From Candidatus Competibacteraceae bacterium (GTDB taxonomy: Bacteria; Pseudomonadota; Gammaproteobacteria; Competibacterales; Competibacteraceae), in contig CP065007.1 of the NCBI GenBank assembly GCA_016699715.1, positions 124,001-188,000 on the forward strand: a DNA stretch of 64,000 bases, given 5' to 3'. The notes beneath the pieces were generated by a model, which worked only from the letters and a program-made list of their open reading frames with translations, was not told the origin of the DNA and did not search any database. This document shows positions 25,422 to 34,688 of this stretch, piece by piece. The translations under genes were made by a program, and so were the position numbers. The stretch's first letter is position 1; the number at the start of each line of letters is the position of its first letter.

Positions 25422-25547
25422 ATGACAATGAACTTCGAGCCGTGGTTCACCGTGGCGGCGCTGTGTCTGGTGCTGACCGTCAGTTTGTCGCTGCTGGTCA
25501 GTTGGCTGGAACGCCGCCTGCCGGTGCATGGCGCCGGGCGCGGTTGA
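25422..25547 (+). pseudogene. Amino-acid ABC permease C-terminal remnant, copy B
   Basis: An open frame of 41 codons starts MTMNFEPWFTVAALCLVLTV and ends WLERRLPVHGAGRG. It matches the C-terminal end of a HisM/GltJ-type permease; the intact gene just downstream ends FEVWLTVAALYFLLCF and WLERRLG. It probably is what remains of the first of two permease genes in a glutamate/aspartate or general amino-acid ABC operon. Its stop lies 3 bp before the intact permease ATG, as expected for the original operon order. Whether the 41-residue peptide is made is unknown. Confidence 0.7.
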
Positions 25548-25550
25548 ATC

Positions 25551-26438
25551 ATGTCTCCACCCAAACTTCGTTTCGGCTGGCTGGATGCGCTGGTGCTGAC
25601 TGTGGTGTTCGGCCTGATCGGCTACGTGCTGTACCGGGCGCAAAGCCATTTTCATTACAACTGGGACTGGCGGCTGATTCCCGGCTACTTCATCCGCTAC
25701 GATACCGAGCAGGGCGATTGGGTGCTGAATCTGCTGGGCCAGGGCTTTCTGGCGACGGTGCGACTGGCGTTGTGGGGTGGGGTGCTGGCGGCGCTGATCG
25801 GCGGCATGATGGGCGTGTGTCGAGTGACCCACGTTCTGTTTTTTCGGCTGCTCGGCTGGACCTATGTCGGACTGATTCGCAATATCCCGCCGCTGGTATT
25901 CATCTTTATCTTCTATTTTTTCATCAGCGGTCAGTTAATGCCCTTGCTGGATATCGAGAACTGGATCGCCGGGGTCGCACCGGAAACCTTGCGGGTGCTG
26001 GCTTGGCTGTTCGGTCCGCCGGAGCTGCTGCCGAATTTCCTGTCCGGGCTGATCTGCCTGGCGCTGTTCGAAGGTGCCTACGTGACCGAAATCGTCCGTG
26101 CCGGCATCGAGGCGGTTCCCAAAGGACAGTGGGAAGCGGCGCGGGCGCTGGGGCTGCATTCCGGTCAAGTGATGGGCGAGGTGGTGTTGCCGCAGGCGGT
26201 GCAGAAGATGGTCCCGGCGCTGGCCGGGCAGTTCATTGCGCTGATCAAGGATTCCTCGCTGATTTCGCTGATTTCCATTCAGGAATTGACTTTCACCGGT
26301 ACGGAACTGGCTGTGTCTTCGGGGCGAGTGTTCGAAGTCTGGCTGACGGTGGCGGCGCTGTATTTTCTGCTGTGTTTCGGATTGGCGCGGCTGTTCGGGT
26401 GGCTGGAGCGGCGACTGGGCCGGTATCACCATCGTTGA
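25551..26438 (+). CDS. Amino-acid ABC transporter permease (HisM/GltK family)
   Basis: A 295-residue inner-membrane permease with several hydrophobic segments. The EAA loop, which contacts the ATPase, is visible as QWEAARALGLHSGQVMGEVV, followed by LPQAVQKMVPALAGQFIALI and KDSSLISLISIQEL, typical of polar amino-acid uptake permeases. WTYVGLIRNIPPLVFIFIFY is the family's N-terminal motif. Neither a binding protein nor an ATPase gene is in the neighbourhood, and its partner permease upstream is reduced to a tail fragment. The protein itself looks intact, but it cannot form a transporter from this locus alone. Confidence 0.85.
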   Translation: MSPPKLRFGWLDALVLTVVFGLIGYVLYRAQSHFHYNWDWRLIPGYFIRYDTEQGDWVLNLLGQGFLATVRLALWGGVLAALIGGMMGVCRVTHVLFFRLLGWTYVGLIRNIPPLVFIFIFYFFISGQLMPLLDIENWIAGVAPETLRVLAWLFGPPELLPNFLSGLICLALFEGAYVTEIVRAGIEAVPKGQWEAARALGLHSGQVMGEVVLPQAVQKMVPALAGQFIALIKDSSLISLISIQELTFTGTELAVSSGRVFEVWLTVAALYFLLCFGLARLFGWLERRLGRYHHR

Positions 26439-26577
26439 CTTCGAGCCGACGAATCGGGTGCGCGACTGGAAATGGCGCGCCCGAGAGGCACCAGCCGACT
26501 TAATCCCGCAAATCCATGTATTGGATTGTAATCAAGGATCAGCCGCCAATCCCTGGCGACTGATCGTCTTGCCCGCC

Positions 26578-28290
26578 CTAGAACAAGTTGGGGAAGAACA
26601 CGAAGGACATCAGGCTGGCCACGATACCAACCACGATGCCATACAGCAGGAACGGCCACACGGTGCGCCGCAGGATAATCCCTTCCCGACCCGAGAGACC
26701 GACCACCGCGCACACCGCCACGATGTTGTGGATGCAGACCATGTTACCCATGGCGCCGCCCGCCGCCTGAGCCGCCACGATAATCTGGCGGGGCAGCTCA
26801 AGCTGGGTCGCGACACCCCACTGGAACTCGGCGAACAGCAGGTCGGACACGGTGTTGGAGCCGGTGATGAATGCCCCCAGACCACCCACGTAGGACGCCA
26901 CCATCGGCCAGGCGTTGCCCGCGATACCCGCCACCGCCTGAGCCATGGCCAGTGGCATGGATGGATAAGTGTGGGGATTCAAGAGTGGGTCAGCGATGCC
27001 GGAACCGCGAAAGATCGCCACCAGCGCCACGGCAAAGAACAGGGCGATGGACGGGTTCTTCATTTTGACGATGGACTCGCTCCAGGCTTTCTTGACCGCT
27101 TCGCCACGCATGCCGTGGATCAGGATGGTCAGGAGTGCCACCAGCATGAACGGAATGGTGCCAGGCAAATACAGATAGTCGATGGAACCGCTGACACTCT
27201 GATAGCCCAGGATATTGGCGAAGCTGATCTTTTGCGCGGCGAGCCAGCCCTTGAGGCCCAAATCGGGAATCCGGGTTAACACCAAAATCAGGCCGATCAG
27301 GATGTAGGGCAGCCAGGCTTTGAACTGGCTCATGTGGCTGGTGAACTCGTTGGTGTTGGAACCCTTGATGTCACCGGTCCAGTCGGGGTCCCATTGATCA
27401 TCGTGGCCGAAATCCCAGGTTTCCTTGGGAACGCAGAAGCCTTTTTTAGCGCCAGCGACGATGATGCCGAGTCCCACCAAACCACCGATCAGCGACGGGA
27501 ACTCGGGGCCGACGAACCAGGCGAAGAACATATACGGCACCGAGAAGGACACGGCGGCGAAGATGCAGAATTTCCATGCCTTGAAACCATCGGTCCAAGC
27601 GCGGTTCGGGCCGAAAAAGCGGGTAATGAACCCCAGCATGAACACCGGCAGGATGAAGATCATCGGGAAGTGCAGCACGGACGCCCATTGACCGATGAGC
27701 ATGTTAAAGCCCTCGGGAGTGGCGAAGTTCAGACCGGGTGCGCCTGAGGCAATCGCCGTCTTGGTCAGGGGCTGAAGATACTTCATGCCGAGGATGACCG
27801 GAGTACCCACCGCGCCGAAAGTCACCGGGAAGGAGTTGAACACCAGACAGATAACCGCGGCGGCCAGAGGTGGAAATCCAAGGCTCAAGAGCAACGGCGC
27901 GGCCAGCGCGGCGGGTGTGCCGAAACCGGCGGCGCCCTCAATGAAGGCCGCGAACATGTAGCCGATGATGATGGCCTGAATGCGGCGGTCACCGGAAATA
28001 TTCTGCATCCCGTGCTGGATGGTTTCCATGCCACCCGAATATTTGAGCGTGTACAGAATAATGATCGCGCCGAAGACGATGATCAGAATACCGACCGCCG
28101 TGATCACGCCCTGAATGGACAGGGCAGCGATATAGCCGATGGGCAAATTCCAGGCGAATAGCGCGCCGAGGACGCACACCAGCCAGGCCAGAGGCATCGC
28201 TCTGGTGGCCGGCCAACGCATTCCCGCCATTAAAACCAGCGCGACTGCGATAGGCAGGAAGGCGATAAGCGCCAATAAACCTAACGACAT
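26578..28290 (-). CDS. lldP: L-lactate permease LldP
   Basis: A 570-residue LctP/LldP-family H+ symporter in the inner membrane that imports L- and D-lactate (and glycolate). The protein has more than a dozen hydrophobic segments. Motifs visible are [39 protein letters not shown] and the C-terminal [24 protein letters not shown] lies 6 bases before the ATG at 28290. It is downstream of the D-lactate dehydrogenase gene on the same strand, with a 284-bp spacer, and completes the lactate regulon. No LldR operator of the TGGTCTGACCA type was seen directly in front of it. Confidence 0.95.
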   Translation of the reverse strand: MSLGLLALIAFLPIAVALVLMAGMRWPATRAMPLAWLVCVLGALFAWNLPIGYIAALSIQGVITAVGILIIVFGAIIILYTLKYSGGMETIQHGMQNISGDRRIQAIIIGYMFAAFIEGAAGFGTPAALAAPLLLSLGFPPLAAAVICLVFNSFPVTFGAVGTPVILGMKYLQPLTKTAIASGAPGLNFATPEGFNMLIGQWASVLHFPMIFILPVFMLGFITRFFGPNRAWTDGFKAWKFCIFAAVSFSVPYMFFAWFVGPEFPSLIGGLVGLGIIVAGAKKGFCVPKETWDFGHDDQWDPDWTGDIKGSNTNEFTSHMSQFKAWLPYILIGLILVLTRIPDLGLKGWLAAQKISFANILGYQSVSGSIDYLYLPGTIPFMLVALLTILIHGMRGEAVKKAWSESIVKMKNPSIALFFAVALVAIFRGSGIADPLLNPHTYPSMPLAMAQAVAGIAGNAWPMVASYVGGLGAFITGSNTVSDLLFAEFQWGVATQLELPRQIIVAAQAAGGAMGNMVCIHNIVAVCAVVGLSGREGIILRRTVWPFLLYGIVVGIVASLMSFVFFPNLF

Positions 28291-28574
28291 GGGAAACTCC
28301 TTTGGTGAAGAGTTTGGGATGAATGAACAGCATCCAACTCCGGCGTGTTACCGGGAGAGATGCACGCGCTGCCCATGGAACAACAGGCGGAAGCCGGGTA
28401 TGAGCGAAGACGAACCGGGGCAACTTGCGGTTTCGACTAAGCTTTTTGTGAGTGATGATTGGCCGGTTCCCGTGCTTTTTTCTTCCTGAAAGCCCAGTTG
28501 GGGGAATTACGGGCGCAAAAAGCCCCTAACCCACCCGCGTGGGTGTCCTTGAACGACCTGAGAGTGCTAGGGAA

Positions 28575-31409
28575 TCAGCCGGTATTCGGCTGTGAGCAGC
28601 GATCGACCAGATAGACGATGGAGCGGTAATAACGCCCGCTGTGCAGGGATAGGCCGATTTCGCAGGTGCGGCTGGTGGAATACCCGGACGTGCAGTCCTC
28701 CGGCAGCGCCGCCGGCAAGTCTCGCAAGGCGCTGGCGTTCAATTCCGGGTGGGTGAACCCCTTGTCTCCGGCCCAGCCGCAGCAGGAAATCCGGTCGGGG
28801 ATGATGACTTTTTCGACGCAAGCTTCGGCGATGGCCTTCAGTTTGGCCTGCAAGCCCATGTTGATATTGCTGCAAGTGGGATGAATGGCGACGGTTTCCG
28901 GCTGTTTGTGGATCGTCAATCGTTCCAGCACGACATCGTGCAGAAATTCCGTGATGTCGTATAACTTGAGCGGGGTTTGCGCCTGATTTTTCTTGACCCG
29001 AAACACACAGGGCGTGGTATCGAACACAATCGGGTCTTGTCCGTTGCGGCTGGCCTTGAGCAGAGCCTGCTCGACTTCCCGCCGCTTGGCGTCAGCCTGT
29101 TCCGGCAAGCCTTTGCTCTCAAAGGGCTGGCCGCAACACAGCGAACTGCTGTTCTCGGGCAAGATCACCTCGAAGCCGGCCTTGCGCAGCAGCGCAGCGG
29201 TTTTGACCGGCAAGGCGTCCGATTCGGGATCGCCCTTGGCCGGACCCATGGTGCGACTGGCGCAACTGGGGAAATAGACCACACGCGGACGATCCGGCGC
29301 GGCATTTGTTTCTGGCCTGGGCATCGCGCCGGCAGAAGGCATATAACGGTTCCACAGCGGCAGCCGATTCCCGGACAGTTTGCGCATGGCCCCGGTCACA
29401 CCACCTTGCAGCGTGGAGCCAAAGACCGTGTGAGAGAGGTTGGCGGCAGCCAGATTGAAACGCGTCGCCGTGGTCACGCCGGAGAAGTGATTGGCGACCC
29501 AGTGGCCGACACGTTGCGCGGTTTGACCACGCTGTTGACCGCGAACCTTCAGCATCATCGTGCCGGTGTTGATCCCGACCGGACAGGTCAGCGAACACAG
29601 GCTGTCGGCGGCGCAGGTTTCCAGCCCCTGGTATTGATACGATGCATTGATGATTTGCAGTTGCTGGGCCTCTTCGCCAGTGGCTTGCAGCCGCGCGATT
29701 TCACGCAAACCGACGATGCGCTGGCGTGGCGACAGCGTCAGGGCGCGGGACGGACAATTCGGTTCGCAAAAGCCGCACTCGATGCACTTATCCACCAACG
29801 GATCGACGGCGGCCATCGGTTTGATGTTTTTCAGATGGGCTTCCGGATCGTCGTTGAGAATGACGCCGGGGTTAAGCAAATTGCGCGGATCGAACAGTGC
29901 CTTGATTTCCCGCATCAACTGATACGCCTGTTGTCCCCATTCCAGTTCGACGAACGGCGCGATGTTGCGGCCCGTGCCATGCTCGGCTTTTAGCGAGCCA
30001 TCGTACTGATCCACGATCATGTGGCACACATCGTCCATGAATTTTTTGTAGCGTTCGGTTTCGGCAGGTTTGGCAAAATCAGGGGTGATGACGAAGTGCA
30101 AATTCCCTTCAAGCGCGTGACCGAAGATGATGGAGCCAGCATAGCCGTGCTGGTCGAACAAGCGCTGCAAATCCAGAGTCATCGCCGCCAGTTGAGGTAC
30201 GGGGACGGCGACATCTTCGATGATGACGGTGGTGCCGGTGGCCCGCGCCGAACCGACCGAGGGGAACAGTCCCTGGCGGATCGCCCACAACTGGGTGAAT
30301 TCTTCCGGCCGGTCGGTGAACTGGAAGGGAAGCAGGGTTGGCGTATCGGCGATGGTGGCGGTAATGATTTCGACCTGAGCATTTAGGGTCGTCGCGTCCA
30401 GCGCCCGGGTTTCCACCAACAGAGCGGCGGCGGTTTCCGGCAGTTCCTTGAAGTACGGCGGCATACCCGCCTTGTTTTCCACCGAACGCAGCGAAGCGCG
30501 ATCCATCAATTCCACCGCGGCCACCGGCTGACTTTTCAACGCCGCCACCGCTTCGCAAGCGATCTTGATGTCGGGAAAAATCATCAGCGCCGTGGCTTTA
30601 TGCGTGTGTTCCTCGACCGTGTGATAGGTGATCTCGGCGATGAAGCCCAGCGTGCCTTCGGAACCGATCATCAGATGTTGGAAGATTTCGAAGGGATTTT
30701 CGTAGTCCACCAGGGCGTTGAGGCTGTAACCGCAGGTGTTCTTGATTTTGAATTTGGTATGGATACGCTCGGCCAGCGTGGCATCGGCGCGGGTACGCTG
30801 GCCCAATTCGGTCAGCTGCGTCAGTAGAGCATTGTGGCTGGCGCTGAAGGCTTCGCGGCTGGCCGGGTCGCCGGTGTCCAGCAGTGTGCCGTCAGCCAGC
30901 ATGACCCGCATGCTTTTCAGGGTTTTGTAGCTGTTTTGAGCCGTGCCGCAGCACATGCCGCTGGCGTTGTTGGCCGCGATGCCACCGATTTGGCAGGCAT
31001 TGATCGACGCGGGGTCGGGGCCGATCTTGCGCTGATAAGGCGCCAGATAGCGGTTGGCGTGACCACCGATGATGCCGGGTTGCAAGCTGATGGTCGCCGC
31101 ACCCTCGCCAATGCGCCAGTTCCGCCAGCCATCGCCCAGTTGCAGCAGCACGGAGTCGGTGACTGCCTGACCGGATAAACTGGTGCCGGCGGCGCGAAAG
31201 GTGACCGGGGTACCGTGCTGATGAGCCAGCGCCAGAATGCGCCGCATCTCGTCTTCGCTGTCTACCCGCACCACCAGTTGGGGAATCAGGCGGTACAGGC
31301 TGGCGTCGGTGCCGTAGGCGAGCGTGCGCAGTGGGTCGCTGATCAGGCGTGTTGCCGGGATGAATTGTTGAAGGTCGCGGTGAAGGTGTTCATGGGCCGT
31401 TGATAACAT
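28575..31409 (-). CDS. D-lactate dehydrogenase, FAD and Fe-S (Dld-II/YdiJ-like)
   Basis: A 944-residue respiratory enzyme. The N-terminal half is a VAO-type FAD domain (RAAGTSLSGQAV, GGIAANNASGMCCGT, IGSEGTLGFIAEITYHTVEE) with the FAD-oxidase C domain. A [4Fe-4S] ferredoxin-like pair follows (CIECGFCEPNCPS; CAADSLCSLTCPVG), then cysteine-rich CCG-type domains (SSSLCCGQPFES; ISCCGWAGDKG). This architecture is that of the quinone-linked Dld-II enzyme that oxidises D-lactate to pyruvate. The YdiJ paralogue, which uses D-2-hydroxyglutarate, is an alternative, but the lactate operon context favours lactate. It lies between lutC and lldP, so it is likely part of the LldR regulon. Confidence 0.9.
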   Translation of the reverse strand: MLSTAHEHLHRDLQQFIPATRLISDPLRTLAYGTDASLYRLIPQLVVRVDSEDEMRRILALAHQHGTPVTFRAAGTSLSGQAVTDSVLLQLGDGWRNWRIGEGAATISLQPGIIGGHANRYLAPYQRKIGPDPASINACQIGGIAANNASGMCCGTAQNSYKTLKSMRVMLADGTLLDTGDPASREAFSASHNALLTQLTELGQRTRADATLAERIHTKFKIKNTCGYSLNALVDYENPFEIFQHLMIGSEGTLGFIAEITYHTVEEHTHKATALMIFPDIKIACEAVAALKSQPVAAVELMDRASLRSVENKAGMPPYFKELPETAAALLVETRALDATTLNAQVEIITATIADTPTLLPFQFTDRPEEFTQLWAIRQGLFPSVGSARATGTTVIIEDVAVPVPQLAAMTLDLQRLFDQHGYAGSIIFGHALEGNLHFVITPDFAKPAETERYKKFMDDVCHMIVDQYDGSLKAEHGTGRNIAPFVELEWGQQAYQLMREIKALFDPRNLLNPGVILNDDPEAHLKNIKPMAAVDPLVDKCIECGFCEPNCPSRALTLSPRQRIVGLREIARLQATGEEAQQLQIINASYQYQGLETCAADSLCSLTCPVGINTGTMMLKVRGQQRGQTAQRVGHWVANHFSGVTTATRFNLAAANLSHTVFGSTLQGGVTGAMRKLSGNRLPLWNRYMPSAGAMPRPETNAAPDRPRVVYFPSCASRTMGPAKGDPESDALPVKTAALLRKAGFEVILPENSSSLCCGQPFESKGLPEQADAKRREVEQALLKASRNGQDPIVFDTTPCVFRVKKNQAQTPLKLYDITEFLHDVVLERLTIHKQPETVAIHPTCSNINMGLQAKLKAIAEACVEKVIIPDRISCCGWAGDKGFTHPELNASALRDLPAALPEDCTSGYSTSRTCEIGLSLHSGRYYRSIVYLVDRCSQPNTG

Positions 31410-31478
31410 TTTTATTCAGCCTCGTTTTGGTGGTGGGCGCGCTGAACGAAGCAGCACGCTATTTTTTGTGTAACTGTT

Positions 31479-31510
31479 CACTCCCCTCTCCAGCAAGCGG
31501 GAGAGGAGTG
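31479..31510. repeat. Intergenic palindrome (CTCTCC...GGGAGAGG type)
   Basis: CACTCCCCTCTCC and GGGAGAGGAGTG flank a 7-base AGCAAGC loop in the 137-bp gap between lutC and the D-lactate dehydrogenase gene. A related GGGAGAGGG palindrome lies at 37704-37732. It could act as an RNA processing or stabilising hairpin within the operon transcript. Confidence 0.6.
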
Positions 31511-31546
31511 AGGATCATGCTTGAAATTTAAGAAGAGAGAAGCGGA

Positions 31547-32200
31547 TTAATCGTCCAGAATCAGCACGATTAACTCCTTGGGGCCATGAACGCCAAAGGT
31601 CAGGACCAATTCGATATCGGCGGTCTTGGATGGACCGGAAATCAACAAGGCATTGGTTGGCATCTTGTCTTGCCAATGTTCACGGGCGATGGCATCGGCC
31701 AGGGAATCGTGGATGTTGGCGGCTTCCAAAACCGCGATGTGTACCGCTGGCGCCAGCGACATCAACCGCGGTTCGTGCGGGGTGGGCCAAAGGATCAAGG
31801 CGCCCACGTCGGCGAGACCGCCCTTGGTCGAGGTGATGCCGGCGTCGATGCCGAACAGGCGTTCCTTGCTCTGCTCCACCACCTGGTCGTAACCGACCAG
31901 CGGCGGCAGATCGCTTTCCCAGCTTTCCGAGAGCGTGGTTCCGATGGGAGTAGCCGGGGCATACAACAGACCGTTCAGCGAGCGCTGGCGCAGCACGTCC
32001 TTGAGAACGGCCGTCCAATTCCCGCTATCGGTGAGGTACACCTCGGCGTGCATGGCTTCCATCAGCCGCTTGAGCCGGTCCACCTGGTCGGCGTGGCTGA
32101 GTGCCTCGATGGGCGGCGCGGCGGGTTCGGGAACGGCGGTGTCGGCTTGTGGCGCCACCTCCCGCAGTCTGGCGAGAATGTTGGCGCGGGCGTTACTCAT
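31547..32200 (-). CDS. lutC: Lactate utilization protein LutC (LldG)
   Basis: A 217-residue LUD-domain protein, the third subunit of the LutABC L-lactate oxidation complex. The sequence IDAGITSTKGGLADVGALIL and LMSLAPAVHIAVLEA are the family's core, and the end LTFGVHGPKELIVLIL is the usual C-terminal. It overlaps lutB by 8 bp. The LutC protein has no cysteine clusters, in keeping with the family. It is co-transcribed with lutA and lutB from the promoter near 34.5 kb. Confidence 0.93.
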   Translation of the reverse strand: MSNARANILARLREVAPQADTAVPEPAAPPIEALSHADQVDRLKRLMEAMHAEVYLTDSGNWTAVLKDVLRQRSLNGLLYAPATPIGTTLSESWESDLPPLVGYDQVVEQSKERLFGIDAGITSTKGGLADVGALILWPTPHEPRLMSLAPAVHIAVLEAANIHDSLADAIAREHWQDKMPTNALLISGPSKTADIELVLTFGVHGPKELIVLILDD

Positions 32201-33635
32201 CGCTCAACCCCTTTTCCTTGGCGAGCACATGCAGGCTCTTGCTGGCGAACTTGGGCAGGGTTCTGGACTGAGTCCACTTTTTCACGATGTCCGGCGCTGG
32301 CAGCCTGGGTAATTGAGGCCCCAGCAGGCCCAACAGCTTGGCGTTCAGGGCGTTGACCCAGGGCGTGGCGTTGCTCAACGCCCAGCCTTTCCAGGTCAGG
32401 CTCTCCATCGCGTTGACTTTATAGCCGTGACCTTTGACCGCATGGGGAGAATCCACCTTGTTGTAGGCTTCGATGCGCAGGCGGCGCAGGATATCGACGA
32501 TGGGAATCTTGACCGGGCACACTTCCTCGCAGGCCCCGCAAAACGTGGAAGCGGTCGCCATCGCGCCGGCGTTCTCCAAACCTTCCAGTTGCGGGGTCAG
32601 AATCGAGCCGATGGGACCGGGATAGACGTAACCATAGGCGTGACCGCCGAGGCGGGTGTACACCGGACAGTGATTCAGACAAGTGCCGCAGCGGATGCAT
32701 TTCAAGGTCTGCCGCAGTTCCGGGTCGGCCCAGATCTGGGTGCGGCCGTTGTCGAGCAGAACCAGATGCACTTCCTTGGGGCCATCCTTCTCGTCCGGCT
32801 TGCGCGGCGAGCTGATCATATTGAAATAGGTGGTGATCAACTGGCCGGTGGCCGAGCCGGTGAGCAGGCGCAACAGCGGCGGCACGTCCTCCAAACGCTC
32901 CACCACTTTTTCCAGACCCATGACGGCGATATGCACCGGCGGCGCGGTGGTGCACATGCGGCCGTTGCCTTCGTTTTCCACCAGACACAGCGTGCCGGTT
33001 TCGGCCACCGCGAAATTGACGCCGCTGACCCCGACTTCACCCGCGAAAAATTTTTCGCGCAGAATCTTGCGGGCGATGGCGTTGAGTTCTTCGACGACTT
33101 CGGTGTACGGCGTGTTGGGTATCTTTTCGTGAAACAGCCGGGCGATCTGATCGCGGTTCTTGTGGATGGCCGGCACGATGATGTGCGACGGCGTTTCGTG
33201 ATCCAGTTGGATGATGTACTCGCCAAGATCCGTCTCCAGCGCCTCGATGCCGCGTTCCTCCAGGAAATGATTGAGGTGCATTTCCTCCGACACCATCGAC
33301 TTGCCCTTGATGACGCGGGTGGCGTTGTGGCGCTGCATGATCTCCAGGCAAATCCGGTTGGCTTCGTCCGGGGTCTCGGCCCAATGCACCTGTATGCCGT
33401 TCTCGGTGCATTTCCGCTCCAGTTGCTCCAGCAATTGCGGCAGCTTGCTCAGCGCCCGCCGCCGGATGGCGTCGCCGCGCGCCCGCAGTTGCTCGAACGC
33501 TTCCGGGTCGGAGAACAGATTCCGACGCCGCAACCCCAAGGTGTCCATGGCGGCGCGGAGATTGCGACGCAATTGCCCGTCGTTTAGAGCCTTGGTGAAA
33601 TTCCTGGGAAAATCGACGGTAACGGGATTAGCCAT
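32193..33635 (-). CDS. lutB: Lactate utilization Fe-S protein LutB (LldF)
   Basis: A 480-residue protein with an N-terminal LUD domain (VIKGKSMVSEEMHLNHFLEE; GVSGVNFAVAETGTL) and two [4Fe-4S] clusters ligated by CIRCGTCLNHCPV and CGACEEVCPVKIP, followed by the LutB C-terminal domain. It passes electrons from L-lactate oxidation in the LutABC complex. The ATG at 33635 overlaps the stop of lutA by 8 bp. The cluster motifs are complete. Confidence 0.95.
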   Translation of the reverse strand: MANPVTVDFPRNFTKALNDGQLRRNLRAAMDTLGLRRRNLFSDPEAFEQLRARGDAIRRRALSKLPQLLEQLERKCTENGIQVHWAETPDEANRICLEIMQRHNATRVIKGKSMVSEEMHLNHFLEERGIEALETDLGEYIIQLDHETPSHIIVPAIHKNRDQIARLFHEKIPNTPYTEVVEELNAIARKILREKFFAGEVGVSGVNFAVAETGTLCLVENEGNGRMCTTAPPVHIAVMGLEKVVERLEDVPPLLRLLTGSATGQLITTYFNMISSPRKPDEKDGPKEVHLVLLDNGRTQIWADPELRQTLKCIRCGTCLNHCPVYTRLGGHAYGYVYPGPIGSILTPQLEGLENAGAMATASTFCGACEEVCPVKIPIVDILRRLRIEAYNKVDSPHAVKGHGYKVNAMESLTWKGWALSNATPWVNALNAKLLGLLGPQLPRLPAPDIVKKWTQSRTLPKFASKSLHVLAKEKGLSDE

Positions 33636-34368
33636 GAGCGCGCTCCAGGATGAATTCGGCGACGTGCTTGACCGGAATCGGAATCTGGCGGTGCTCCAGC
33701 GCCCCGCCGATATTCATCAGGCAACCGCAATCGCCGGAAAGCAACAGGGAAGCGCCGGTTTGCTCGATATCGGTCACCTTGTCGGCCACCATCGCCGAGG
33801 ACAAATCGGCTTGCTTGACGGAGAAGGAACCACCGAATCCGCAGCATTCGCGTTCCCGTTGCAGTTCGATCATCTCGACGTTTTTCAACTGGCGAACCAG
33901 CGATTTCGAGTATTCGATCACCCGCATCTCGCGCAGCGCGCTACAGGACGAGTGCCAGGTAACCTTGATCGGTTGACCCTGATCCTCCAGCTTGATGTCG
34001 AGTACCCGAACCAGAAATTCGCTCAGTTCGAAAACCCGCTCGGAGAAGCGTTGCGCCTCGGCGGCTTCGGGTGCGTCGGCGAACAGTTTGGGATAGTGGT
34101 GTTTCAGCATCCCGCCGCAGGAGCCGGACGGAACGATGATCGGATAGTCCTTGGGGAAGGCTTTAAGCTGCTGTCTGGCAACTTTTTTTGCTTCCTCGGG
34201 GAAGCCGGAGTTGTAAGCCGGTTGACCGCAGCAGGATTGTTGCTGGGGATAAATGACCTGGATACCTTCTCGCCGAAGGAGTTCGATGCCGGCCATGCCG
34301 GCTTGGGGATAACACAGATCGATCAGACAGGTGCCGAAGTAATACACCTTCTCGGGGCGGGTGGGCAT
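33628..34368 (-). CDS. lutA: Lactate utilization protein LutA (LldE)
   Basis: A 246-residue protein with two CCG domains that bind Fe-S: SCCGQPAYNSGFP in the first half and ECCGFGGSFSVK in the second. It is the first gene of the lutABC operon, which oxidises L-lactate to pyruvate in organisms that lack or supplement LldD. It starts at 34368, about 140 bp downstream of the promoter and operators. The gene is of normal length (around 240 residues). Confidence 0.94.
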   Translation of the reverse strand: MPTRPEKVYYFGTCLIDLCYPQAGMAGIELLRREGIQVIYPQQQSCCGQPAYNSGFPEEAKKVARQQLKAFPKDYPIIVPSGSCGGMLKHHYPKLFADAPEAAEAQRFSERVFELSEFLVRVLDIKLEDQGQPIKVTWHSSCSALREMRVIEYSKSLVRQLKNVEMIELQRERECCGFGGSFSVKQADLSSAMVADKVTDIEQTGASLLLSGDCGCLMNIGGALEHRQIPIPVKHVAEFILERAHG

Positions 34369-34498
34369 GGTTATACCTTCTTCGACTTTGGTGGTTGGTG
34401 CCGCCTAAGTGCCGCTGCCCGGTCCTGACCAGCGGTGTGGTGGCTTCTCATTTTATCCACCGTACCGGGCCAATCTGGGGCTGGCATTTCTGGTAAGG

Positions 34499-34509
34499 TG
34501 GTCTGACCA
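34499..34509. promoter_or_regulatory. LldR-type operator O1 (TGGTCTGACCA)
   Basis: A perfect palindrome TGGTCTGACCA, matching the TNGTNNNACNA core bound by FadR-subfamily GntR regulators such as LldR and PdhR. It lies immediately downstream of the lut -10 element, around its predicted transcription start, so binding should block initiation. Confidence 0.8.
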
Positions 34510-34511
34510 AA

Positions 34512-34540
34512 TTTATAGCAGCTTGTTTTTTGGATTGCAA
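34512..34540 (-). promoter_or_regulatory. Sigma-70 promoter of the lutABC operon
   Basis: On the minus strand, TTGCAA (34535-34540) and TATAAA (34512-34517) are separated by exactly 17 bp. The promoter sits between two identical LldR-type operators, one overlapping the start site and one upstream of the -35, a layout suited to repression by looping or occlusion. Confidence 0.75.
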
Positions 34541-34553
34541 GTATTTGGTCATG

Positions 34554-34564
34554 TGGTCTGACCA
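34554..34564. promoter_or_regulatory. LldR-type operator O2 (TGGTCTGACCA)
   Basis: A second perfect TGGTCTGACCA, 55 bp from O1 start to start. A half-like TTGGTCATG lies directly beside it. It is upstream of the lut -35 and about 125 bp before lldR, so it could also serve autoregulation of lldR. Confidence 0.8.
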
Positions 34565-34688
34565 AAATTTTGATAAACTAGGATTAATGCCACAAACAAT
34601 GCGGTTGTCGTGATGTTTGGGCGCCAGGAAAACGAGCGCCGTGTGGCACAATAGCGATGATTATTGAGTTCAACGTTTGGGCAAGATC

